From positions 496,001-560,000 of the forward strand of contig NZ_BNGS01000006.1 in the NCBI RefSeq assembly GCF_014905555.1: a stretch of DNA of 64,000 nt. Direction: 5' to 3'. Shown piece by piece: positions 1 through 8,141 of this stretch (positions are counted from its first letter, which is position 1; each line of letters starts with the position of its first letter). The notes below the pieces were generated by a model. The model saw only the letters and a list, made by a program, of their open reading frames with translations. It did not search any database and was not told where the DNA came from. Source of the DNA: Streptomyces sp. Y2F8-2. Lineage in GTDB: Bacteria > Actinomycetota > Actinomycetes > Streptomycetales > Streptomycetaceae. The position numbers and the translations under genes are program-made.

Positions 1-254
1 GGCCGCGGATGCAGGTGGAGCTGGGACCGGTCTGGAGCCTGATGCTCTACACCGACGGGCTGATCGAGGGCCGGGTCGGGCAGGGCGGGGAGCGCCTGGG
101 GCAGGACGGCATGGTGGAACTGGTCCGCCGTCGGCTGGGCGAGGGCCTGACGGGCGAGGAACTGTTGCGCGCGACGGTCAACGAGGTCCGCGACCTCAAC
201 GGGGGGGAGCTGGCGGACGACGTGGCGGTGGTCCTGCTCGACCGGGCGCCGTAA
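1..254 (+). CDS. PP2C-type (SpoIIE/RsbU-like) serine phosphatase, C-terminal fragment
   Basis: Only the C-terminal part of a longer protein lies in the window; the frame is open at the left edge, so the ATG at 9 is internal. The residues LYTDGLIEGR, followed about 50 residues later by LADDVAVVLL, are the closing motifs of SpoIIE-type PP2C phosphatases. In them, aspartates of the TDG and DD motifs bind the catalytic metals. Streptomyces proteins of this kind often carry PAS or GAF sensor domains upstream and dephosphorylate anti-anti-sigma factors; that role is inferred from the family and no partner gene is visible here. Confidence 0.8.
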   Translation, partial: PRMQVELGPVWSLMLYTDGLIEGRVGQGGERLGQDGMVELVRRRLGEGLTGEELLRATVNEVRDLNGGELADDVAVVLLDRAP

Positions 255-446
255 GCCACGGCGGCAGATCGGACCATGGCGGACCGCCGCCTACGCCGCA
301 CGCCCCGCACCGAACGCCCGCCGCAGCACAGCCCGGACGGAACCGTCACCGCCCGCGCCCGGCACGGACCGCCGCGGCACAGCCCACGCACGGACCGCCC
401 GCCTCCACCGCAGCCGCAGGGCGGGGCCGCCCAGGCCACTCGCCCT

Positions 447-800
447 CTAACGCCCGCCGTTGTACGGCCCGTACGGACCGTCGCTGCTGCTCCCCCGGCG
501 GCGACGGCCCCAGCCGCCGCCCGAGACCTGCTTGAGGGCGGGGCGGACGTCCACGAAGAACACGATCGTGGCGACCAGGCCGGCGAGCTGCAGGAAGAGC
601 ATCGGCACGAACAGGTTCACCGCGACCGCGATGCCGAGGATGATCAGCCAGAAGCCCTTGTTCTGCTTGTCGGCGGCGCGGTACGCGTCCTCCCGGTACA
701 GCACGGCCATGGCCAGCGCCACCACGGCGAGCACCAGCATGGCGGTGAAGAGCAGCCACATCAGGCCGCCGAATGCCGTCATCAGCACAATGCCCACCAC
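447..800 (-). CDS. DUF2516 family small membrane protein
   Basis: A 117-residue protein with two to three predicted membrane helices (about residues 3-34, 50-70 and 72-85). A charged tail rich in Arg, Gly and Ser ends the protein. Length and pattern fit the actinobacterial DUF2516 family, whose function is unknown. It lies downstream of the HbhA-like gene on the same strand, separated by a likely terminator at 861-893, so it probably has its own promoter. The GC-rich stretch 255-446 between it and the phosphatase gene shows no gene. Confidence 0.8.
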   Translation of the reverse strand: MVGIVLMTAFGGLMWLLFTAMLVLAVVALAMAVLYREDAYRAADKQNKGFWLIILGIAVAVNLFVPMLFLQLAGLVATIVFFVDVRPALKQVSGGGWGRRRRGSSSDGPYGPYNGGR

Positions 801-860
801 CCGAGTCGAGTCGTCTCCACGGCCAACCGTACCCGCCTGCGGCCACCGCGTACCCGTACA

Positions 861-893
861 ACGGGCCGGGCACCTCCGAAGTGCCCGGCCCGT
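861..893 (-). terminator. Hairpin downstream of the HbhA-like gene
   Basis: Perfect 13-base stem (861-873 pairs with 881-893) with a seven-base loop, lying 54 bases past the stop of the HbhA-like gene. No clear T-run follows, which is common for Streptomyces terminators. Confidence 0.6.
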
Positions 894-946
894 CGTCCGT
901 CATCGTCCGTCATCCGTCGCGTGGCCCCCGCCGGGGCCACGCGTCC

Positions 947-1597
947 TCACTTGGCCGGAGGCGTGGTCTTCTTCGCCGCCGGCTTGCGGGCCGCCGGGGC
1001 CGTCTTCTTCGCCACCGGCTTGTCCTCCGAGAACTCGGCCTTGGGGGCCTCGGCCGGCTTCGGCTCGGCCTTGACCTCGACCGGCTCGGGCTTGCCCTCG
1101 ACGGCGACGGCCAGGTCCTCGATGCCCTCGGCGGCCTCGCCGCGCCAGGTCTTCACGGCCTGCTCGCCGTGCTCGGCGACCTTCTCGTAGGTCTCCCGGG
1201 CCTTGACCGCGTACTCGGCGGCGACACCCACACCCCGCAGCGCGAGGTCCTGGGCGGTCTCGCCGAGCTTCTTCAGGTCGGCGTCCAGGCTGCTGCCGAA
1301 CTTCTTGAGGTCCGAGTCGAGGCTGCCGAAGAACTCGCCCACCTTGGCCTGGATGGTCGACTGCGTCTCCTTGACGCGGGCGCCGGCCTCCTTGGCGCGG
1401 GCCGCGGCCTTCTCCTGGACCGCCTTCGGGTCGGTGTTGCGGACGGCCTCGATGCGGGCCGGGGCCTCGGCGCGCAGCTGCTCGACCAGCGCGGGCACCT
1501 TCTTGGCCTGCTTCAGGGCCAGGTCGGCGGTGCCGGCGGCGAAATAGAGCGGGGTGGGGTCGCTGAGGGTCTTGCGCAGGTCGTCGGTGATGGCCAT
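947..1597 (-). CDS. Heparin-binding haemagglutinin (HbhA)-like helical protein
   Basis: A 216-residue protein that is almost entirely charged helix, with repeated A-E-K patterns suggesting a long coiled coil. It ends in a lysine/alanine/proline tail with several AAKK/PAKK-like blocks, like the C-terminal heparin-binding tail of mycobacterial HbhA. The start at 1597 is preceded by a strong GGAGGAC six bases upstream; earlier in-frame starts would run into low-complexity sequence. It follows the XRE regulator gene on the same strand by 115 bases, a common pairing in Streptomyces. In saprophytes the role is unknown; surface adhesion or membrane/polymer-granule association are both possible. The lysine-rich tail might also bind nucleic acid. 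Confidence 0.75.
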   Translation of the reverse strand: MAITDDLRKTLSDPTPLYFAAGTADLALKQAKKVPALVEQLRAEAPARIEAVRNTDPKAVQEKAAARAKEAGARVKETQSTIQAKVGEFFGSLDSDLKKFGSSLDADLKKLGETAQDLALRGVGVAAEYAVKARETYEKVAEHGEQAVKTWRGEAAEGIEDLAVAVEGKPEPVEVKAEPKPAEAPKAEFSEDKPVAKKTAPAARKPAAKKTTPPAK

Positions 1598-1712
1598 GGG
1601 ATGGTCCTCCCGTTTCGGCTTTGTTGAGGGTTTTGGGCGGTCCGCGGGACGTCGAGCCGTCGTCCCGGTGGTCCGGTCGCTGTCCGTGGTCCCGGTGGTC
1701 CCGGTGTCCGGG

Positions 1713-2237
1713 TCAGCCGGCTGCCTGCCGCGGACCGGCATCGCTGCCGTCGGCCGTGCGGGGGCCGGCCTCGGCGGTGTCCTGGGCGTCGTCCATGCCG
1801 TGCGCCTCCTGAGACTGCTGAGCCTGTCGAGTCCGAACCTCATGAACCGCCTGGCCGTCCTCGTCCGCCACGGCCGCCCGGGCGATCTCGAAGCCGTTCT
1901 CCTTGCGGAAGGACTCGTAGATCTGCAGCAGCACCTGCTTCTGCCGCTCGGTCAGTGTGGGATCGGCGAGGATGACGGCGCGCGTCTCCACCTCGTCCCG
2001 GTCCCGCTCGGCGTCGAGGATGCCGGCTCGCACGTACAGCGTCTCGGCGGAGATCCGCAGCGCCTTGGCGACCTGCTGGAGCACCTCCGCGCTCGGCTTG
2101 CGCAGCCCGCGCTCGATCTGGCTCAGATACGGATTGGACACGCCGGCGGCGTCGGCGAGCTGCCTGAGCGACAGCTGCGCGTTGCGCCGCTGCTCACGCA
2201 GGTACTCACCGAGGTTGCCGACGTTCAGCGATGCCAT
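1713..2237 (-). CDS. XRE-family transcriptional regulator upstream of HbhA-like gene
   Basis: A 174-residue protein. Residues 9-65 form a Cro/CI helix-turn-helix (LGEYLREQRRNAQLSLRQLA, then GVSNPYLSQIERG). The rest is helical and charged, ending in a Gln/Ala/Asp-rich tail. The start at 2237 gives the family's usual MASLNVGNLG N-terminus; an in-frame ATG six codons upstream is the alternative. No strong ribosome site is seen for either. A perfect inverted repeat at 2268-2287, just upstream, is a candidate autoregulatory operator. It probably controls the downstream HbhA-like gene (inference from order). Confidence 0.8.
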   Translation of the reverse strand: MASLNVGNLGEYLREQRRNAQLSLRQLADAAGVSNPYLSQIERGLRKPSAEVLQQVAKALRISAETLYVRAGILDAERDRDEVETRAVILADPTLTERQKQVLLQIYESFRKENGFEIARAAVADEDGQAVHEVRTRQAQQSQEAHGMDDAQDTAEAGPRTADGSDAGPRQAAG

Positions 2238-2267
2238 GCCTCTACCTTGCCCCATGAGCGCTAACAA

Positions 2268-2287
2268 TTGCAAGCACCCGCTTGCAA
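2268..2287. promoter_or_regulatory. Perfect inverted repeat upstream of XRE regulator
   Basis: TTGCAAGC-ACCC-GCTTGCAA: two 8-base arms with a 4-base spacer, 31 bases before the chosen start of the XRE gene. The symmetry and position suggest an operator for a dimeric HTH protein, most simply the regulator itself. Confidence 0.5.
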
Positions 2288-2633
2288 AAGTGCGCCGGGT
2301 CACGGGAAGGGGGTCGCCATCGCCGGCACCGCCGTCAAGGGCTGCGCACCACCGCCGTCCATCCCACACCCGCCGCGCCCGGGACCGTGGGAGGCGCCGG
2401 TGCGCGGACGGGTGACGTCATAAGACGGGTGACGTCATAAACCGTTGGCGCCGGGTCGCGTACCCCGATAACGTGCGGCCCATGACTGCCGGGTCGGCCT
2501 TGGGCCGTTCACGAGTGGGGCACCCGGCCTCCGAGTGAGGCGGGGGCGGGCGAGAGGCCCGCCGCTCTCCTTCTGTTCCGACGCGTATCGCCATCCCACC
2601 ACGCCGAACAGAAGAAGGCAGCGACAGCAGAGC

Positions 2634-3473
2634 ATGCCCAACCCTTTCAACCAGCAGATCATCGACGAGTTCCGGGCCCACCGCGGCCGCGTGGGCGGCC
2701 CCTTCGAGGGCGCCCGGTTACTGCTCCTCACCACCACCGGCGCCCGCACCGGCACCCCGCACACCACCCCCCTCGGCTACTACCCCGACGGCGGCGAGCG
2801 CGTCCTCGTGATCGCCTCGGCCGGGGGCGCGCCGCGGCACCCCGACTGGTTCCACAACCTCGTGGCGCATCCCCAGGTCACCGTTGAGACGGGCGTGTTC
2901 ACCTACGAGGCGACCGCGGTCGTCCTGGACCGCGCCGCGCGCGACGAGGCCTTCGCCCGCGCCGTCGAGTCGGACCCCGGCTGGGCCGAGTACCAGGCGA
3001 AGACGGACCGCGTCATCCCGGTCGTCGCCCTCCGGGAGAATCCGAGGCCGGGGCCGCCGCGCATCGAGGCGTCCTCTCCGGGTGAGGCCATCAGGGCGGT
3101 CCATGACGTCTTCCGTCGCGAGCTGGCCCTGATCAGGAAGGAGTTCGCGGCCTCGGGAGGCGGCCCCGCCCTGGGCGCCCAGCTGCGGATCAACTGCCTG
3201 ACCCTCTGCAAGGGCCTGGACAACCACCACGCCGGCGAGGACATCGCCCTGTTCCCCTCCCTCGAAGGCCGCCACCCCGAGCTGGCGCCGGCCTTCGACC
3301 GGCTGCGCCGCGAACACGAGCGGATCGCCGTCCTCCTGAACGACCTGCGCCGGGTCGTGTCGGCGCCCGACGCGGACCGGGCCGGTGCCCTGCCCGAGGT
3401 GGAACGCCTCACCGACGAGCTGGAGGCGCATCTGACGTACGAGGAGGCACAGTTGGCAGCCGCACTGCGCTGA
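2634..3473 (+). CDS. Deazaflavin (F420)-dependent nitroreductase fused to a hemerythrin domain
   Basis: A 279-residue two-domain protein. Residues 1-135 match the Ddn/FGD-like split-barrel family (FNQQIIDEFRAHRGRVGG, then LLLLTTTGARTG, then HPDWFHNLVAHPQVTVE), whose members bind cofactor F420 and reduce small molecules. Residues about 145-279 are a hemerythrin-like four-helix bundle: HDVFRREL, then NHHAGEDIALFP, REHERI and ELEAHLTYEE supply the His/Glu ligands for a di-iron site. The start at 2634 follows a purine-rich stretch and begins at the known family N-terminus; the frame is open further upstream. The fusion suggests coupling of F420H2 chemistry to O2, NO or iron sensing, which is inference. 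It stands alone, with a GC-rich gap on the right (3474-3737) that shows no gene. Confidence 0.8.
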   Translation: MPNPFNQQIIDEFRAHRGRVGGPFEGARLLLLTTTGARTGTPHTTPLGYYPDGGERVLVIASAGGAPRHPDWFHNLVAHPQVTVETGVFTYEATAVVLDRAARDEAFARAVESDPGWAEYQAKTDRVIPVVALRENPRPGPPRIEASSPGEAIRAVHDVFRRELALIRKEFAASGGGPALGAQLRINCLTLCKGLDNHHAGEDIALFPSLEGRHPELAPAFDRLRREHERIAVLLNDLRRVVSAPDADRAGALPEVERLTDELEAHLTYEEAQLAAALR

Positions 3474-3737
3474 TCAGGCGCGGCTGAGCCGCCCCTCCGT
3501 ACACCCGGAGACACCCTGGTGGGTCACAGCGGTCACATGAGCAGCCAGGCTCACCAGGGAACGGGCGTGTGTGCACCACATACAGGCGGGACACCGCCCG
3601 GGTAGCGACCACAAACAGGCGGTACAGGCCATGGAGCTGCGCCTCTGCGATCGTGGCGGGCTCGACGGCAACCACGTGGTCCTGCCCCAGGCGACATCCC
3701 TCGCCCCCTTCCCCGTGCAGAAGCGCCCGACGTCAGG

Positions 3738-5960
3738 TCAGACGTCCACCCGGAGCCCGGCCGTCCGCCCGCGTCCGTGGTCCCCGTTCGGGAGTGCACG
3801 GGCAAGATGGGGGTTCGCCGTCAGTTTGGCGGGAAGCCCGAGCGCGGCCGTGGCTTCGAACAGGGTCATCGCGTACGTGTCCACCGCCCGGCGGACGTTG
3901 GGGGCATCCAGGCCGTCGCCGGTCACGAGACGGTCGAGATCGACGTACGCCGAGCGGACGACCTCCATCCACCGGTAGACCCGCCAGTCGTCCTGCCAGC
4001 CCTTGGTGCAGTCCTCCGGCAGCCGCTCGGACCAGCGTGCGAACAGCCGCTCACGGATCTCGGGACGCGTGGGCGTGAGGTGCATGTGGCGTACCAGGTC
4101 GTACAGGGCGTCCCCGACCATCGCCATCTCCCAGTCGATGAGCGTCAGCCCGCCGGTCGGCCGGCGCACCAGGTTCCACGGGTTGAGATCGCCGTGCAGG
4201 AGCACGGGCCGGCGCGGGACCAGGGTGTGGCGGTCGAGGATCTCGCCCAGCCGGTGACTGCCGGGCAGTCCCAGTTCCCGGGCCAGATCGGCCGTCTCCT
4301 TGGGCAGTTCGCTCACCAGGCGGACCAGTTCGTCGCACAGGCCCTTGTAGAAGTCCTGCCGGAACACGGCGCGACCGAAGTCGGTGCAGTCGACGCAGGT
4401 CAGCGCGTTCAGCTGGTCCACCAGGTCGTCCGCCTCGTACGGCCGGAGCCCGTCCACGGGGTGGTCCGGCGGACGGATGTCATCCGGTCCCTCGTAAGAG
4501 TGAATGGTGAACGGCTCGTTCAGCCCGCTGGTGCCCAGGGCCAGCACCTTGGGAGCCCGTACACCGGCCTTCGACCGCTCGATCGCCATCAGAACGGCGT
4601 GCTCGTTGAGGAACCTGCGCTCCCGGGGGTTCCCCGCGCCGACCTTCCGGCGGACCATGACGGGACAGGGCACTCCCGGTACCCGAACCGCCGTGTTGAG
4701 GTGTGCCGCCCCCTTGAACACCCGGTCCGCCGAAGCGGCACCCTCCTCGAACAGCGCCTTGCTCACCGCCGCCGCCGGGAACCCCGGGAGCAGAGGCACC
4801 CGCTCGTCCCGCTGCCAGACGATCTCCATGGCGGACCGCTCACGGGCCTTGCCCCCGTGGGACTCGCGCCAGCGGAAGAGGATGCGCTCGATCTCGCTCT
4901 CGTCCGGCACATGGCCCAGCCGCAACGGTTCTTCGGCCGCCAGCAGCGCCCGGTGCACCGCCTGCGTCGCGGCATCGAGGTCACGCTGGTCGAAGGAGTC
5001 GCCGAGCGATGTGGCCGCGCGCATCACGTCGGGATAGACGGACTGGGCCCGTTCGAAGGCGACGTAGTGCTTCAGATCCCGGTCGAGGCCGTTGACGGCC
5101 TTGGGGCGCCGTCTGCGCATGGCCTGGTGCCACGCCTCCACCACCTCGGGCCACTGGTAGACGGGGTACTGCATCCGCACGAGGTGGGTGGCGAGGTCGT
5201 GCAGCGGGTCACCGAATCCGGCCAGTTCCCAGTCGACACAGATCAGGGGCGGCTTGCCGCGGTAGGACACGATCACGTTGTCCCGGTGCATATCCGTGTG
5301 GAGGAGGCTGAAGGGGCGGCGGACAAGGGCCGGGACCCGCTCCGCGAAGCGCACCATCGCGTCCTCGGGGATGCCCAGCATCGCGAACAGCCCACCGAAC
5401 TCGGCCCAGTTCGGACGCCTGATCTGCTCCTCCGCCGCGAACGCCAGCGCCCGCAGAAAGGCACCGCTGTCCCGGCTCGAACGGGGCCAGGACACCGGGA
5501 GCGGGGGGAGGTGCTGCCTGGCCACCTGCGTCATGTCCGCCAGGAGACCCGCGAGGTCGGCGATCAGCACCGAGTCCACCGGCTGTCCCTTGGGGCAGAT
5601 GCTGGACAGCGGCACCCCTTCCACATAACTCAGGACGGTGACGTCGCCGCACTTGGCCAGACAGCGGGGGACGTACGGGAGGACACCGCTGATCGTGTTG
5701 AGGATCTCCGCCTCGTCGTGCCATGTCCTGATGACCACGGACAGCGCCGAGGGGATCCGCTGCCGCACCGTGACACGTTCGCCGTCCTCACCGGCCACCA
5801 GCCGGGAGTCCCGCTCGGTGAGCGGCCGCACCATGTAGTTGACGTTGTGATGCCCCCGTTCGAAGGAGCCCAGCGCCCTGGCGTAGCGCAGGAACCTCTC
5901 GAAGTCGTCGTCCGCCGCAGGCGCCAGAGCGCGGTTGCTAGGCAATGACGGACCGCCCAA
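3738..5960 (-). CDS. Protein with two tandem aminoglycoside-phosphotransferase (APH)-like kinase domains
   Basis: About 740 residues, roughly twice the length of a normal APH-family protein. Both halves carry the family's catalytic signatures. Domain 1 has HTDMHRDN near residue 221 and a CVDWELAGFGD metal site near 243; domain 2 has LLHGDLNPWN near 589 and LIDWEMAMVGD near 609. So both kinase folds look intact. The TTG start at 5960 is chosen because AGGAG lies six bases before it; the frame is open up to 6107 with an ATG there and another at 6035. It follows the DevA-like regulator gene 6141-7034 on the same strand and is probably co-transcribed. The substrate is unknown: sugars, choline-like compounds, antibiotics or proteins are all possible for this fold. 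See the finding on the fusion. Confidence 0.8.
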   Translation of the reverse strand: MGGPSLPSNRALAPAADDDFERFLRYARALGSFERGHHNVNYMVRPLTERDSRLVAGEDGERVTVRQRIPSALSVVIRTWHDEAEILNTISGVLPYVPRCLAKCGDVTVLSYVEGVPLSSICPKGQPVDSVLIADLAGLLADMTQVARQHLPPLPVSWPRSSRDSGAFLRALAFAAEEQIRRPNWAEFGGLFAMLGIPEDAMVRFAERVPALVRRPFSLLHTDMHRDNVIVSYRGKPPLICVDWELAGFGDPLHDLATHLVRMQYPVYQWPEVVEAWHQAMRRRRPKAVNGLDRDLKHYVAFERAQSVYPDVMRAATSLGDSFDQRDLDAATQAVHRALLAAEEPLRLGHVPDESEIERILFRWRESHGGKARERSAMEIVWQRDERVPLLPGFPAAAVSKALFEEGAASADRVFKGAAHLNTAVRVPGVPCPVMVRRKVGAGNPRERRFLNEHAVLMAIERSKAGVRAPKVLALGTSGLNEPFTIHSYEGPDDIRPPDHPVDGLRPYEADDLVDQLNALTCVDCTDFGRAVFRQDFYKGLCDELVRLVSELPKETADLARELGLPGSHRLGEILDRHTLVPRRPVLLHGDLNPWNLVRRPTGGLTLIDWEMAMVGDALYDLVRHMHLTPTRPEIRERLFARWSERLPEDCTKGWQDDWRVYRWMEVVRSAYVDLDRLVTGDGLDAPNVRRAVDTYAMTLFEATAALGLPAKLTANPHLARALPNGDHGRGRTAGLRVDV

Positions 5961-6140
5961 CGGTGACTCCTGAATGGCTGTGCGGCGCGTGCGATGGTCA
6001 TGCGCCGCGAACAAGGTGGGCACACGGTAGGGCATCTCGACGCAGCGGAACGTTTGACTCCAGCATTCGGTACGCATTTGAGCGCACGCGGCACTCAGAA
6101 GCAGCACGCCGTCGGAGATACCACGGATGCCGGCTCCGTG

Positions 6141-7034
6141 TCAGGCGGCCTCGGCGAGCAGGTCCCACACGGAGTTGAACCACGACTGCATGCTGTCGAC
6201 GAAGGTGGAGCCGGGCGAGTTCGGGTCGCCGTCCCTGATGTGGTGCGTGAGGGTGGCACCGAGCCCGATCACGTCGAGCGCCTCGATCTCCCGGCCGCTG
6301 TCCAGGACGATGGGACGCTCGTCCACCACATAGGGGCCGAACAACGCCTCGGACTCGTTGAAGAGGTAGACCTTGAAGGCCGGCGGCAGTGCCACGTGGC
6401 GGACCTGCAGGTCGAAGGACTCGACGAGCTTGGACGCCTGGAGGCTCGCCAGCACCCGCGGCAGCGAGGCCATGGCGTCCCGGGCGATCCCTAGGTGGCG
6501 CTCCCTCACCGTCCCGGCCTCGCCGGGGTTCATGGCCCTGGGATACGGAAGCTCCAGATCCTCCGACGGCAGCAGAAGCCGTACGCTCACGCGGGGCGGC
6601 GTGGGGCGGGACTCGGCCCTGCGCACTCGGACCCATTCGGCCTGGAGCATCTGCAGATGCATCCCGAGCGATTCCGCGGTCAGGGTGTAGACGTCGAGCG
6701 CGACCTCCTGCAGCTCGAACGCCTGCTCGATGAACGACCCCACGGTCACGGCACCGCGCCGATGCACGCTCCGGGGCGTCGAGGATTCGATGCGCTGACT
6801 CCGGATCACCCGCGACCCGCTGCCGCGCCGGGACTCGATCCAGCCTTCGCTGGTGAGCTCCCTGATCACCCGCTGCACGGTGTCGCGGGACACGCCGAAC
6901 TCCTCGGCCAGGGCCCGTTGAGGAGGCAGCGTGCCGTTCACCGGATACGTCCCGTCGGCTATGCGGACGCGCAGGGCTGCCGCGACACGGTCGAACTCCG
7001 TGCCGCCACCGTCGCCGACCCGTTCTGCGTCCAC
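6141..7034 (-). CDS. GntR-family regulator, DevA-like (divergent paralogue 1)
   Basis: About 298 residues. An N-terminal winged helix (ALAEEFGVSRDTVQRVIREL) is followed by a roughly 190-residue effector domain shared with the two regulators at 8141-8995 and 9443-10366, including PAFKVYLFNESEALFGPYVV and a C-terminal SMQSWFNSVWD. It is clearly the most divergent of the three. The GTG at 7034 is the preferred start; the frame stays open to 7094, and no start has a good ribosome site. It lies divergent from the small membrane gene at 7222 and upstream of the tandem-kinase gene. In S. coelicolor a second DevA-like gene (devE) sits beside devAB, so this may be its counterpart (from memory, not proven). 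Confidence 0.8.
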   Translation of the reverse strand: MDAERVGDGGGTEFDRVAAALRVRIADGTYPVNGTLPPQRALAEEFGVSRDTVQRVIRELTSEGWIESRRGSGSRVIRSQRIESSTPRSVHRRGAVTVGSFIEQAFELQEVALDVYTLTAESLGMHLQMLQAEWVRVRRAESRPTPPRVSVRLLLPSEDLELPYPRAMNPGEAGTVRERHLGIARDAMASLPRVLASLQASKLVESFDLQVRHVALPPAFKVYLFNESEALFGPYVVDERPIVLDSGREIEALDVIGLGATLTHHIRDGDPNSPGSTFVDSMQSWFNSVWDLLAEAA

Positions 7035-7082
7035 ACACCGACCGTACCTTCTCTGCCCGACAGGCAAACATCTTCCAGTCAG

Positions 7083-7170
7083 CCAGCAGTCCAACTGCCC
7101 TGCTGGTTAAGGGATCAAGCAGGCAGGGAACTTCCAATTCAGAGCAACCAGTCCAATTGGACTGGAAGTT
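7083..7170. promoter_or_regulatory. Palindrome-rich intergenic control region
   Basis: Between the DevA-like gene and the small membrane gene. It holds a perfect 18-base palindrome CCAGTCCAATTGGACTGG at 7148-7165. A second inverted repeat has CCAGCAG at 7083-7089 against CTGCTGG at 7100-7106. AACTTCCA at 7129-7136 is answered by TGGAAGTT at 7163-7170. The GTCCAA element occurs both near 7089 and at 7151. This layout suits cooperative binding by a dimeric GntR protein controlling both divergent genes. Confidence 0.6.
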
Positions 7171-7221
7171 GGTCGGTTCACGGAAGCCCCATGGGGGCTT
7201 CACCGGAAGCGGAAGGGCCGG

Positions 7222-7413
7222 GTGGGGGAAATGATCCAGTCGGAGGCGCTCGCCACCGCCGCCGAGTTCGTCCTGTCGATGCTGGCCCAGTCGGAGTACG
7301 GACTACTGGGAGCCGTCCTCGTGTCGCTCGTCTTCATGGGTGTCCGAGCGGGCCGGCCGCACCTCGCACTGGGAGCCGCGGTGGTGTTCGCCGTCCTTAT
7401 GGCTCAGGCCTGA
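7222..7413 (+). CDS. Small two-helix membrane protein paired with DevA-like regulator
   Basis: 63 residues with two hydrophobic segments (about 26-42 and 47-63) joined by GVRAGRPH, ending LMAQA. The GTG start at 7222 has GGAAGG five bases upstream; an in-frame ATG at 7231 is the alternative. It resembles the 62-residue protein at 9249-9437 in length and topology. Shared features are a YG motif before the first helix, a G..A..P linker, a GAxV.A.L second helix and an AQ near the C-terminus. Both genes are divergent from a DevA-like regulator. No family is recognised. The last ten bases overlap the 3' end of devB on the other strand. Confidence 0.65.
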   Translation: MGEMIQSEALATAAEFVLSMLAQSEYGLLGAVLVSLVFMGVRAGRPHLALGAAVVFAVLMAQA

Positions 7414-8141
7414 CCGCGCAGGATCGACAGCAGCGGTTCGAGCGAGCTGACGACGATGTCGGCGCCCACGCTCCTCAGGCGCTTCTCCTTGTCCTCGTTG
7501 GGCGCGTAGCCGAGGAACGCGACCCCGGCGTCCTGAGCGGCGAGGAAGTCCGAAGGGGCGTCGCCGATCATCAGCGACAGGGAGCGGTCCGCCCCCATCG
7601 CGTTCAGGGCCTGGTTCAGGCAGTGCGGGTGGGGTTTGAGCAGATCGAGGTCGGCCGTGCGGCCGAAGACGTAAGGGGCGAAGCAGGAGACCAGTCCTCG
7701 GGTCGCCAGGTAGCCGGCCGCCACGCGCGCGGAGTTGTTGGTCGCTATGGCGAGCTGGCCCCCCACGGTGGTCCATGTGCGGATCAGCGGGTCGGCGTAC
7801 GGGGTCGGCATGGCCGACGCGACCGCCTTCAGCTCCTGCTGGGTGAGCCTCTCCTCCAGTTCGGTCACCAGATCGCTCTGCGGGTGCCGCCGGTGGATGG
7901 CTTCCAGGACGTAGTGCGGATCCGGGTGGACTCGTTCCTCCTCGGTCAGCAGACCCCGCAGCCCCCGGCTCTCGAGCCACTCCACGAGTTGGCCTGCCAC
8001 ATGCTCGGCGGCGTGCCCGGCGAAGAGCCGGCAGATCGGGCCGTCGAAGTCGAAGAGCACAAAGCGCGCACTGGTGATCAGTTCGCGCAGTTTTCCTGTC
8101 TCTGCCGTCACCGCATCAGTCTGCTTCGCATCAGAAGTCAC
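7404..8141 (-). CDS. devB: HAD-superfamily hydrolase, DevB-like
   Basis: About 245 residues with the HAD motifs: I, FVLFDFDGPI near residue 30; II, ATNNS; III, the lysine in KPHPHCLNQAL; IV, MIGDAPSDFLAA. This fits a phosphoglycolate-phosphatase-like small-molecule phosphatase. The GTG start at 8141 overlaps the stop of the upstream regulator by one base (TAGTG), and no ribosome site is visible, so translational coupling is likely. In S. coelicolor the developmental regulator gene devA is followed by a hydrolase gene devB; the coupled arrangement here matches. The substrate is unknown. Confidence 0.8.
   Translation of the reverse strand: MTSDAKQTDAVTAETGKLRELITSARFVLFDFDGPICRLFAGHAAEHVAGQLVEWLESRGLRGLLTEEERVHPDPHYVLEAIHRRHPQSDLVTELEERLTQQELKAVASAMPTPYADPLIRTWTTVGGQLAIATNNSARVAAGYLATRGLVSCFAPYVFGRTADLDLLKPHPHCLNQALNAMGADRSLSLMIGDAPSDFLAAQDAGVAFLGYAPNEDKEKRLRSVGADIVVSSLEPLLSILRGQA

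Noticed and set aside
276..1190. Long plus-strand open frame across 276-1190
   Set aside because: It is antisense to DUF2516 and the HbhA-like gene, with Arg/His-rich shadow composition and no family match.
3576..3626. Two imperfect direct repeats (ACAGGCGG) spaced 33 bases apart
   Set aside because: Only two copies with mismatches in a GC-rich gap; too weak to call an operator or a CRISPR-like array.
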